DNA from: Volvox africanus | Taxonomy: Eukaryota; Chlorophyta; Chlorophyceae; Chlamydomonadales; Volvocaceae | DNA: 64,000 nt | Reading direction: 5' to 3' | NCBI GenBank assembly: GCA_030268105.1 | Contig: BSDZ01000119.1 | Location: forward strand, 763,001-827,000 | In this document: piece by piece, positions 34,058-45,144 of the stretch | Position numbering within the stretch: position 1 is the first letter of the stretch | Layout of the letters: every line of letters starts with the position of its first letter | Made by a program: the position numbers and the translations under genes | Notes under the pieces: generated by a model | Seen by the model: the letters and a program-made list of their open reading frames with translations, nothing else | Databases searched by the model: none | What the model was told of the DNA's origin: nothing

Positions 34058-35344
34058 CACGTGCAGCACTAGTCCACAGGTCCGCTCCGGCCCCATCCAC
34101 AGCCACCCCAACGGGACACGCACGCAGCACGTCCAGCCCCATGACCATACCGTCGAAACCTTCTCGCCAAACCAAACAGTCTGGGATTGGCTAAAGTATT
34201 CAGCAGGGTGCGGAGCGGTTGTACAACCTATTGCAGCTGCCTGTTGCCTTTATCCTTATCCTCATTCATCACCTTTCTAACCTGCCTGTGAGGGCGGGGC
34301 TGCTAAAACGCCAACCCCTATCCCCCTGAGCCCCTGCCCCCCTGCCCCTCTGCTCCCCTGCCCCTCTGCCCCCTGCCCATCTGCCTTAGCTGACAGCCAT
34401 ACATCACTTTGTTCCTCGTCACATCTTCACTCATGCAGGCTCTTCAATCTGACCCACGCAGCCATCCATCTGCATAGTTTGGCGCACCTGCATCACCATG
34501 GATATACATCGTGCAAATTCAGCATCAGGCAGGTGTGTAGCTGTTTAGATATGGCAGCTTTCTCAACAAGTCAAGGATAAGGGAGCTGACAAATCCGACA
34601 AGGCTGCCGGAGCTGGCTGGAGCCCGAACATGACATGGATTCCGGAGAGCGCCTGATCATAGTTGCGATGACATAGATCTAGTATGGAACACAGGAGAGC
34701 CGGACTCCCGCAGGTTGCAGTAACTGGCCGTGTCCCACAGTGATAATGTGGCGTGTGGCCTAGAGATAATAGGTTCAACATTGGTCGGAGAAGATGGACG
34801 ATCAAACGGGATAGTGGTGGAGTTAGGAGTATAGGGGGGAACAACCCCCCTCAGTGCCTTCTTCCCCTTATGTAGTATCCTGGGGTATCTACGGGCACTG
34901 TCAAAGGGTCCTGGACCTCAGATGGTCATCCTTCCGATCGGGCCTTTATTGGCCGACACAACAAAGATACAACACCTTAACACACGCCAGGCTTCGGCCG
35001 GAGTAATGTCATCATCATCATCATCAACATCATCATAAGGATAAGAATAAGAATCAAGAGAATCATCATCATCATTATCATCATCATCATCATCATCATC
35101 ATCAGAATAGTAATGTGCCTCTTTCTTCATACCAACATCGCTCGGTTGTTTGTCATCATGCCCGCTGCTGTGCCTGGTTTGACTACACAGGGAAGGTGTG
35201 CAGGTTGATGAGGTCGTACACAGGATGATGAAGGCAGCTTGATAGCCGTTTAGATGTCCCTGTGTAGGTAGAGGTGAAGCTATCTTCAAGGTGTAGGTTG
35301 CTGTTGGCAGTTTGGGAAAAGCTGCTGGCCATTTAGTATCACTG

Positions 35345-35417
35345 TTTCGCTACCGAGACTCGAACCCGGGTCTCAAGAGTGAAAATCTCGTATCCTGACC
35401 GCCTAGACTATAGTGAA
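35345..35417 (-). tRNA. tRNA-Glu (UUC), unit 16, A-C allele with T-stem variant
   Basis: A4-C69 allele. In addition the 3' arm of the T stem is CTCGG instead of CCCGG, which turns one G-C pair into G-U. The B box therefore ends in TCT rather than TCC. This is the only tRNA body variant in the array besides position 4. Confidence 0.9.
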
Positions 35418-36704
35418 CACGTGCAGCACTAGTCCACAGGTCCGCTCCGGCCCCATCCACAGCCACCCCAACGGGACACGCACGCAGCACGTCCAGCCCC
35501 ATGACCATACCGTCGAAACCTTCTCGCCAAACCAAACAGTCTGGGATTGGCTAAAGTATTCAGCAGGGTGCGGAGCGGTTGTACAACCTATTGCAGCTGC
35601 CTGTTGCCTTTATCCTTATCCTCATTCATCACCTTTCTAACCTGCCTGTGAGGGCGGGGCTGCTAAAACGCCAACCCCTATCCCCCTGAGCCCCTGCCCC
35701 CCTGCCCCTCTGCTCCCCTGCCCCTCTGCCCCCTGCCCATCTGCCTTAGCTGACAGCCATACATCACTTTGTTCCTCGTCACATCTTCACTCATGCAGGC
35801 TCTTCAATCTGACCCACGCAGCCATCCATCTGCATAGTTTGGCGCACCTGCATCACCATGGATATACATCGTGCAAATTCAGCATCAGGCAGGTGTGTAG
35901 CTGTTTAGATATGGCAGCTTTCTCAACAAGTCAAGGATAAGGGAGCTGACAAATCCGACAAGGCTGCCGGAGCTGGCTGGAGCCCGAACATGACATGGAT
36001 TCCGGAGAGCGCCTGATCATAGTTGCGATGACATAGATCTAGTATGGAACACAGGAGAGCCGGACTCCCGCAGGTTGCAGTAACTGGCCGTGTCCCACAG
36101 TGATAATGTGGCGTGTGGCCTAGAGATAATAGGTTCAACATTGGTCGGAGAAGATGGACGATCAAACGGGATAGTGGTGGAGTTAGGAGTATAGGGGGGA
36201 ACAACCCCCCTCAGTGCCTTCTTCCCCTTATGTAGTATCCTGGGGTATCTACGGGCACTGTCAAAGGATCCTGGACCTCAGATGGTCATCCTTCCGATCG
36301 GGCCTTTATTGGCCGACACAACAAAGATACAACACCTTAACACACGCCAGGCTTCGGCCGGAGTAATGTCATCATCATCATCATCAACATCATCATAAGG
36401 ATAAGAATAAGAATCAAGAGAATCATCATCATCATTATCATCATCATCATCATCATCATCATCAGAATAGTAATGTGCCTCTTTCTTCATACCAACATCG
36501 CTCGGTTGTTTGTCATCATGCCCGCTGCTGTGCCTGGTTTGACTACACAGGGAAGGTGTGCAGGTTGATGAGGTCGTACACAGGATGATGAAGGCAGCTT
36601 GATAGCCGTTTAGATGTCCCTGTGTAGGTAGAGGTGAAGCTATCTTCAAGGTGTAGGTTGCTGTTGGCAGTTTGGGAAAAGCTGCTGGCCATTTAGTATC
36701 ACTG

Positions 36705-36777
36705 TTTCGCTACCGGGACTCGAACCCGGGTCTCAAGAGTGAAAATCTCGTATCCTGACCGCCTAGACTATAGCGAA
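36705..36777 (-). tRNA. tRNA-Glu (UUC), unit 17, fully paired acceptor
   Basis: Fully paired allele (G4-C69) in a long unit. Confidence 0.94.
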
Positions 36778-37859
36778 CACGTGCAGCACTAGTCCACAGG
36801 TCCCCTCCGGCCCCATCCACAGCCAGCCCAACGGGACACGCACGCAGCAGGTCCAGCCCCATGACCATACCGTCGAAACCTTCTCGCCAAACCAAACAGT
36901 CTGGGATTGGCTAAAGTATTCAGCAGGGTGTGGAGCGGTTGTACAACCTATTGCAGCTGCCTATTGCCTTTATTCTTATCCTCATTCATCACCTTTCTAA
37001 CCTGCCTGTGAGGGCGGTTGTACAACCTATTGCAGCTGCCTGTTGCCTTTATCCTTATCCTCATTCATCACCTTTCTAACCTGCCTGTGAGGGCGGGGCT
37101 GCTAAAACGCCAACCCCTATCCCCCTGAGCCCCTGCCCCCCTGCCCCTCTGCTCCCCTGCCCCTCTGCCCCCTGCCCATCTGCCTTAGCTGACAGCCATA
37201 CATCACTTTGTTCCTCGTCACATCTTCACTCATGCAGGCTCTTCAATCTGACCCACGCAGCCATCCATCTGCATAGTTTGGCGCACCTGCATCACCATGG
37301 ATATACATCGTGCAAATTCAGCATCAGGCAGGTGTGTAGCTGTTTAGATATGGCAGCTTTCTCAACAAGTCAAGGATAAGGGAGCTGACAAATCCGACAA
37401 GGCTGCCGGAGCTGGCTGGAGCCCGAACATGACATGGATTCCGGAGAGCGCCTGATCATAGTTGCGATGACATAGATCTAGTATGGAACACAGGAGAGCC
37501 GGACTCCCGCAGGTTGCAGTAACTGGCCGTGTCCCACAGTGATAATGTGGCGTGTGGCCTAGAGATAATAGGTTCAACATTGGTCGGAGAAGATGGACGA
37601 TCAAACGGGATAGTGGTGGAGTTAGGAGTATAGGGGGGAACAACCCCCCTCAGTGCCTTCTTCCCCTTATGTAGTATCCTGGGGTATCTACGGGCACTGT
37701 CAAAGGGTCCTGGACCTCAGATGGTCATCCTTCCGATCGGGCCTTTATTGGCCGACACAACAAAGATACAACACCTTAACACACGCCAGGCTTCGGCCGG
37801 AGTAATGTCATCATCATCATCATCAACATCATCATAAGGATAAGAATAAGAATCAAGAG

Positions 37860-37892
<33 letters not shown>

Positions 37893-38134
37893 AATAATAA
37901 TAATGTGGCTCTTTCTTCATACCAACATCGCTCGGTTGTTTGTCATCATGCCCGCTGCTGTGCCTGGTTTGACTACACAGGGAAGGTGTGCAGGTTGATG
38001 AGGTCGTACACAGGATGATGAAGGCAGCTTGATAGCCGTTTAGATGTCCCTGTGTAGGTAGAGGTGAAGCTATCTTCAAGGTGTAGGTTGCTGTTGGCAG
38101 TTTGGGAAAAGCTGCTGGCCATTTAGTATCACTG

Positions 38135-38207
38135 TTTCGCTACCGGGACTCGAACCCGGGTCTCAAGAGTGAAAATCTCGTATCCTGACCGCCTAGACTA
38201 TAGCGAA
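38135..38207 (-). tRNA. tRNA-Glu (UUC), unit 18, fully paired acceptor
   Basis: Fully paired allele (G4-C69) in a long unit with a (CAT)n tract 9 bp shorter. Confidence 0.94.
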
Positions 38208-39292
38208 CACGTGCAGCACTAGTCCACAGGTCCCCTCCGGCCCCATCCACAGCCAGCCCAACGGGACACGCACGCAGCAGGTCCAGCCCCATGACCATAC
38301 CGTCGAAACCTTCTCGCCAAACCAAACAGTCTGGGATTGGCTAAAGTATTCAGCAGGGTGTGGAGCGGTTGTACAACCTATTGCAGCTGCCTATTGCCTT
38401 TATTCTTATCCTCATTCATCACCTTTCTAACCTGCCTGTGAGGGCGGTTGTACAACCTATTGCAGCTGCCTGTTGCCTTTATCCTTATCCTCATTCATCA
38501 CCTTTCTAACCTGCCTGTGAGGGCGGGGCTGCTAAAACGCCAACCCCTATCCCCCTGAGCCCCTGCCCCCCTGCCCCTCTGCTCCCCTGCCCCTCTGCCC
38601 CCTGCCCATCTGCCTTAGCTGACAGCCATACATCACTTTGTTCCTCGTCACATCTTCACTCATGCAGGCTCTTCAATCTGACCCACGCAGCCATCCATCT
38701 GCATAGTTTGGCGCACCTGCATCACCATGGATATACATCGTGCAAATTCAGCATCAGGCAGGTGTGTAGCTGTTTAGATATGGCAGCTTTCTCAACAAGT
38801 CAAGGATAAGGGAGCTGACAAATCCGACAAGGCTGCCGGAGCTGGCTGGAGCCCGAACATGACATGGATTCCGGAGAGCGCCTGATCATAGTTGCGATGA
38901 CATAGATCTAGTATGGAACACAGGAGAGCCGGACTCCCGCAGGTTGCAGTAACTGGCCGTGTCCCACAGTGATAATGTGGCGTGTGGCCTAGAGATAATA
39001 GGTTCAACATTGGTCGGAGAAGATGGACGATCAAACGGGATAGTGGTGGAGTTAGGAGTATAGGGGGGAACAACCCCCCTCAGTGCCTTCTTCCCCTTAT
39101 GTAGTATCCTGGGGTATCTACGGGCACTGTCAAAGGGTCCTGGACCTCAGATGGTCATCCTTCCGATCGGGCCTTTATTGGCCGACACAACAAAGATACA
39201 ACACCTTAACACACGCCAGGCTTCGGCCGGAGTAATGTCATCATCATCATCATCAACATCATCATCATCATTATAAGAATAAGAATCAAGAG

Positions 39293-39331
<39 letters not shown>

Positions 39332-39573
39332 AATAATAATAATGTGGCTCTTTCTTCATACCAACATCGCTCGGTTGTTTGTCATCATGCCCGCTGCTGT
39401 GCCTGGTTTGACTACACAGGGAAGGTGTGCAGGTTGATGAGGTCGTACACAGGATGATGAAGGCAGCTTGATAGCCGTTTAGATGTCCCTGTGTAGGTAG
39501 AGGTGAAGCTATCTTCAAGGTGTAGGTTGCTGTTGGCAGTTTGGGAAAAGCTGCTGGCCATTTAGTATCACTG

Positions 39574-39646
39574 TTTCGCTACCGGGACTCGAACCCGGGT
39601 CTCAAGAGTGAAAATCTCGTATCCTGACCGCCTAGACTATAGCGAA
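39574..39646 (-). tRNA. tRNA-Glu (UUC), unit 19 (truncated unit), fully paired acceptor
   Basis: Fully paired allele, but this unit lacks the 79-bp duplication, the only such combination in the array. The tRNA itself is complete; the unit is cut 500 bp further right at 40147. Confidence 0.93.
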
Positions 39647-40140
39647 CACGTGCAGCACTAGTCCACAGGTCCCCTCCGGCCCCATCCACAGCCAGCCCAA
39701 CGGGACACGCACACAGCACGTCCAGCCCCATGACCATACCGTCGAAACCTTCTCGCCAAACCAAACAGTCTGGGATTGGCTAAAGTATTCAGCAGGGTGT
39801 GGAGCGGTTGTACAACCTATTGCAGCTGCCTGTTGCCTTTATCCTTATCCTCATTCATCACCTTTCTAACCTGCCTGTGAGGGCGGGGCTGCTAAAACGC
39901 CAACCCCTATCCCCCTGAGCCCCTGCCCCCCTGCCCCTCTGCTCCCCTGCCCCTCTGCCCCCTGCCCATCTGCCTTAGCTGACAGCCATACATCACTTTG
40001 TTCCTCGTCACATCTTCACTCATGCAGGCTCTTCAATCTGACCCACGCAGCCATCCATCTGCATAGTTTGGCGCACCTGCATCACCATGGATATACATCG
40101 TGCAAATTCAGCATCAGGCAGGTGTGTAGCTGTTTAGATA

Positions 40141-41664
40141 TGGCAGCACCGGTTACTCGTTAGCGCAGTCAGGAGGTTCCGATAGCAGCGGACCTCGCGC
40201 AACGACTCAAGATGGCGTATGAAGCGGATCCATGTTTTGCTTCTCCAAGTAATGTGGAACATTTGCACAAGCGCAACAATTTGTGGCTGCGGATGGATGG
40301 TTTGACCACACAAATCGTCGTGCCCAACGAAGACGCTTTGCGCTACGATATTCTTGCTCGGTTCCACGAGGAACTGTTAGCAGGACATCCTGGAAGCACG
40401 CGATTGGCAGAGCTAGTACGGCGCTCGTTTTGGTGGCCACGCCTGGTGAAGGATGCGGAAAACTTTGTGCAAAGGTGCAGTTTATGTCAGCGCAATAAAG
40501 CACTATCCGGTAAGGGCCAGGGTTTACTACAACCTTTACCTATACCAGATGCCCCTTGGGAAAGTGTTTCTTTGGACTTCGTAGTTGCGCTGCCCAAAAC
40601 TGAGGGGGGATACGACTCGGTGTTCGTTATGGTCGATCGCTTGACCAAGATGGTTCACTTAGCCCCCTGCACCTCGTCTTGCACTGCTGAGCAAACAGCA
40701 TGATTATTTTTCGATAACGTGGTCCGATTGCATGGCATTCCTAAAAATGTGATATCCGATCGCGGCGGTCAATTCACGTCTAAGTTTTGGGAAGCGCTAT
40801 GTCAACTTGTTGGTATGCGCATTCATTTGAGCACAGCATATCATCCGCAATCCGATGGGATTGCAACGCACAAATCGCACGTTGGGCGATATGTTGAGGA
40901 ATTTCGTGGGACGCACACCCTCTGTTTGGGATACATTTCTGACTTCGGCAGAATTTGCGCTTAACAACACTGTTAACCGCTCGACAGGTCAAAGCCCCTT
41001 CTTTCTAAATTACGGATTCCATCCTGCGCTACCCGTGTGGCGGGAGTTGGAGATAAATATCCCGGCGGCTAAAACCTTTGCCAAGTCGGTCCTATCCCGC
41101 ATGACAGACGCGAAGGCATGTTTGGACGCGGCACAACAACGGACGATGGACTACTATAATAAATCCAAACGAGACGTAACATTTTTGGTGGGACAAATGG
41201 TATTATTGAGCACTAAGAATTTGCGTTCGCTCGCCGACGGTTCCCGAAAATTGCTACCTCGCTGGATTGGGCCATATCCCGTTGTTCGCATGGTAGGAAA
41301 TGTAGCTGTGGAGCTATCCCTACCCTCTGACATGAATATTCACCCCACGTTTCATATTTCACTCATCCGTCCTTATCGCGGCACAGCGCCCGTCACAAAC
41401 GACACTGAAGCCCCTGCAGTAATGGACCCCGGTCCCGAGACCTGGATCGCTGGCAAGCAAAAGGTGTATGATGTGGAGCGGATACTGGACTATCGGGTTC
41501 ACCGTATAGGTCGACAACGACGAAAGCGGAAAGTGCACGAATATCTGGTCAAGTGGACTGGCTATTCTACCGAGCATAACTCTTGGGAGCCGACGCGTAA
41601 TTTCTCGCCAGAAATGAAGCCCCTATTGGAGGAAGCTCGTCTACGTGCCACGCAGATCCAATGA
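40141..41664 (+). pseudogene. pol: Truncated pol (integrase + chromodomain) of chromovirus H
   Basis: The 3' part of a pol from a related but distinct subfamily, starting abruptly in the linker before the integrase. Open stretches are 40212-40703 and 40855-41664. The first holds the integrase zinc finger (H and C residues present) and the first catalytic Asp. A TGA at 40701-40703 replaces an Arg CGA. The second catalytic Asp (SDRGGQF) is present after it. A small deletion near 40860 removes the segment with the catalytic Glu and shifts the frame. The C-terminal integrase part and chromodomain (VKWTGY, NSWEP) are intact to 41664. The left edge is fused to array unit 19 through a shared TGGCAGC. 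Confidence 0.9.
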
Positions 41665-41723
41665 TCTCTGCAGTCGATGCTGTTCGATGCAGCGAGGATG
41701 CTGCATACAGGAGGGGGGATAGT

Positions 41724-42537
41724 TGTTGTACGCGGGTTCGATCACCGTTTACACCAAAGTAGACTGCAACCCATTTTAGCATCATGAAGCATGATATGAT
41801 TATATTAGTATGATATACTCAAGTATATCTAGCTAATCAGGCATGTCGCACTATCATTTACAATATCGCGCTGTCGGTCAACATGTTTGACTTGAGGCTG
41901 ATAATTAATGCGCGATCTATCTGTTGGCATAATATCTCACGTAATAATACTTTAAATATAATTACCTCATCCGTATCATAAACCATACATGTATGCAAGA
42001 ATGCGATGATCATGATGGTTGGGTCGGCAACCGAATATCGATATTCGGACCTTCGCATATTGCATGTGTTGCATCCATTTATATCACGGATTACGCGGTA
42101 TTTAGAATAGTGCCACGAAGGTACTCACACTTGAGATCGAAATCCAGTGAGACCTGTACTGCACATCGGTATCGTGACGTGATAGGTGCGAGGACGGCCG
42201 CCTAGAGACCGAAGTCGGCTCGACGGTACTTTGGATTAAGTACTCATGTACTTAACACAATCTAATTCGGATACGTACGTTATATGCATTTATATTCGGC
42301 CTGAGCTAATCCAGCATAGCATCTTCAGCCGTATGATGAACATTGCCCGCGGGGTCTGACGGCAGACTACCCATTTGTAACAAAGACTATTGTAAGTTGG
42401 ATCTTTCCTTATTGCTGAGTCTTCCGCTGTCACTTTCCTCGCATTGAATCGCCTTGCTATTCGTAAGTTTGGTGTGCACTTAGCTAACATCCAGACGTGC
42501 AGATTCAGTGCATGATTGAAGAAGGAAGGATACAACA
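41724..42537 (+). repeat. 3' LTR of element H (814 bp)
   Basis: Starts TGTTGTACGCGG directly after the polypurine tract and ends GATACAACA. Ends match the A family; the body is diverged. It holds the 18-bp perfect palindrome CCGAATATCGATATTCGG at 42031-42048, the counterpart of the CCGGATA hairpin in the A family. Confidence 0.85.
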
Positions 42538-42538
42538 A

Positions 42539-42750
42539 TGAACACTTGCTTCCGGCGCTGACGGCGATCGCGTCCGTGCATTGCTTCGTTGATATATGAT
42601 TGTAAGTTATATCTTTCCTTGCTCTGAAGTCTTCCGCTGTCTCTGTTTGCTCTCGATTGCCTTGCTGTACTTGCAAGTGCTTGTGCATCGGTATCGAAAG
42701 TCCCCAGACGTGCAGATACCTATGAGCAAACCCGAAGGAGAGGTACAACA
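42539..42750 (+). repeat. Partial LTR (3' 212 bp), F type
   Basis: Matches the last ~210 bp of the LTR at 44315-45144 (opposite strand), from the GCTTCCGGCG region to the GGTACAACA end. The first ~600 bp are missing; it follows the H LTR directly. Confidence 0.8.
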
Positions 42751-43056
42751 AACACACGCTAGGCTTCGGCCGGAGTAATGTCATCATCATCATCATCATC
42801 ATAAGAATAAGAATAAGAATAAAAATCAAGAGAATCATCATTATCATCATAAGAATAATAATGTGGCTCTTTCTTCATACCAACATCGCTCAGTTGTTTG
42901 TCATCATGCCCGCTGCTGTGCCTGGTTTGACTACACAGGGAAGGTGTGCAGGTTGATGAGGTCGTACACAGGATGATGAAGGCAGCTTGATAGCCGTTTA
43001 GATGTCCCTGTGTAGGTAGAGGTGAAGCTATCTTCAAGGTGTAGGTTGCTGTTGGT
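42751..43056. repeat. Dispersed fragment of the tandem-array unit
   Basis: About 306 bp homologous to unit positions equivalent to 14050-14378, same orientation, including a shorter (CAT)n tract and the sequence up to GCTGTTGG just before the terminator. The tRNA gene is not included. It lies between a partial LTR (left) and the truncated LTR of G (right). Confidence 0.9.
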
Positions 43057-43057
43057 C

Positions 43058-43772
43058 CAATGCGAGTAAAGTGACAGCGGAAGACTCAACAACAAGGAAA
43101 GATCCAACTTACAATAGTCTTCAATTACAGATTGGTAGTCGGCCGTCAGACCCCACGGGCAATGTTCATTATCCGGCTGAAGATGATATGCTGGAATAGC
43201 TCAGGCCGAATATAAACGAATGTATCGTATGTATGCGAATTAGATTGAGTTAAGTACGCGAGTACTTGATCCAAAGTAGCATCGAGCCGACTTTAGTCTC
43301 TAGGCGGCCGTCCTCGCACCTATCACGTCGCGATACCGATGTGCAGTACAGGTCTCACTGGAATCCGATCTCAAGTGTGAGTACCTTCGTAGCACTGTTC
43401 TGAATATCGCGTAACCCGTGATATTAATGGATGCAATATGCGAAGGTCCAAATATCGATATTCGGTTGCCGACCCAACCATCACGATCGTCGCATTCTCG
43501 CATACGCTTATGGTTTATGACACGGATGAGGTAATAATATTTAAAGTATTATTACGTGAGATATTATGCCAACAGATAGATCGCGCATTAATTATCAGCC
43601 TCGAGTCAAACCTGTTGACCGACAGCGTGATGTCTTAGGTGGTAATGCAGCATGCCTGATTAGCTAGATATACTCGAATATATCATGCTATTATAATCAT
43701 ATCATGTTTCATAATGCTCGAATGTATTGCGGCCTACTTCGGTGTAAACGGTGATCGAACCCGCGTACAACA
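43058..43772 (-). repeat. Truncated 3' LTR of element G (715 bp)
   Basis: Reverse-strand relative of the H LTR; begins (minus strand) TGTTGTACGCGG at 43772 and is cut at its 3' end near 43058, losing about 100 bp, where the array fragment begins. Forms the right arm of an inverted repeat with 41724-42465. Confidence 0.82.
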
Positions 43773-44314
43773 ACTATCCCCCCTCCCCTATGCAGCGTCC
43801 TCGCTGCATCGAACAGCATCGACTGCAGAGATCATTGGGTCTGCGTGGCACGTAGACGAGCTTCCTCCAATAGGGCTTCATTTCTGGCGAGAAGTTACGC
43901 GTCGGCTCCCACGAGTTATGCTCGCTAGAATAGCCAGTCCACTTGACCAGATACTCATGCACCTTCCGCTTTCATCGCCGTCGACCTATACGACAAACCC
44001 GATAGTCCAGTATCAGCTCCACATCATACACCTTTTGCTTGCCTGCCATCCAGGTCTCGGGACCGGGGTCCATTACTGCAGGGGCATCGGTGTCGTTTGT
44101 AACGGGTGCTGTGCCGTGATAAGGACGGATGAGGGAGATATGAAACGTGGGGTGAATATTCATGTCAGAGGGTAGGGATAGCTCCACAGCTACATTCCCT
44201 ACCATGCGAACAACGGGATATGGACCAATCCAGCGAGGTAGTAATTTTCGGGAACCGTCGGCGAGCGAACGTAGATTCTTAGTGCTCAATAATACCATTT
44301 GTCCCACCGAAAAT
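43773..44314 (-). pseudogene. pol: pol 3' end (integrase C-terminus, chromodomain) of element G
   Basis: Minus-strand remnant of the H subfamily covering the polypurine tract, chromodomain ([16 protein letters not shown]) and the integrase C-terminal part ([16 protein letters not shown]). At least one frameshift separates 43774-43962 from 43972-44355. It is cut at 44314 by the F LTR. Confidence 0.85.
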
Positions 44315-45144
44315 TGTTGTACCTCTCCTTCAAGTTTGCTCATAGGTATCTGCACGTCTGGGGACTTTCAATACCGAATGCACAAGCACTTGCAAGTACA
44401 GCAAGGCAATTGAGAGCAAACAGAGACAGCGGAAGACTTCAGAGCAAGGAGAGATATAACTTACAATCATATATCAACGAAGCAATGCAGGGACGCGATC
44501 GCCGTCAGTGCCGGAAGCAAGCGTTCATCACGCGGCGTTGATTAGCGAAGTTCAGGCTTAGCTCGGGCTAAGATAATAGAGCAACTAGCAATAGTTGAGT
44601 TGAACACACGAGTGTTCCATGAGCATGTTTTGTCCGCTGTACTTAGCCGTCCTCGCATCTGTTATACTCGCGATATCTCTACGCCGTACAATCCACACTA
44701 GGAGGCCAACCCTAAGTGCGGAAAACCCTACTGCGTATCTGCGATATCCACGTATAACAACCGATAAGCCTTTCCGGCATTCACATGATGCAAGGGTCCG
44801 AATAGCAATATTCAGTTGCAAGTCATTCATCACGACTAGTGCGGTGCTCACAAAGCATGCCGCAACAATGTAATATTATAGCAAATAATATTACTTAACA
44901 GTACATGACATGAGCATGCCGCGCGCCTGTGCTTCTCTGAGCATTGCATATGTTAGGCGTATCAGTGGTGATGCGATGTGTCGCAATGCATAGCATTTAC
45001 ATGCTAATCATATGCAAATGTATGCAAATACATTTATATGCATGCAAGTTCATTCATGGTCATCATGCATTCATCAAGACAGCACTTCGCCTCGTAGCGT
45101 CACATTGACCTACGCATCGGCGGGAAACGAACCGTGGCACAACA
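44315..45144 (-). repeat. 3' LTR of element F (830 bp)
   Basis: Starts (minus strand) TGTTGTGCC at 45144 beside a polypurine tract and ends GGTACAACA at 44315. More diverged than the A-C-E LTRs but with the same hairpin positions. It sits inside the pol of G. Confidence 0.85.

Larger units (their letters stand above)
13951..40147. repeat. 26.2-kb tandem array, 18 full units + 1 truncated, each with tRNA-Glu
   Basis: Units begin with CTGGGGTATC at 13951, 15311, 16671, 18031, 19391, 20751, 22190, 23629, 25068, 26428, 27788, 29227, 30666, 32093, 33532, 34880, 36240, 37679 and 39109 (truncated at 40147). Short units (1360 bp; 1348 for unit 15) are 1-5, 9, 10, 15, 16 and the partial 19. Long units (1439, 1427 or 1430 bp) are 6-8, 11-14, 17 and 18 and carry a 79-bp tandem duplication. 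Each unit contains, left to right: a (CAT)n tract, a pol III terminator and tRNA-Glu on the minus strand, the 79-bp segment, a C-rich tract and a G6/C6 hairpin. Units are almost identical and differ by a few shared variants, as expected for unequal exchange or gene conversion. Confidence 0.97.

Noticed and set aside
13951..40147. CRISPR-like or prokaryotic repeat array
   Set aside because: The period is about 1.4 kb with nearly identical units and a eukaryotic tRNA gene; there are no short repeats with unique spacers.
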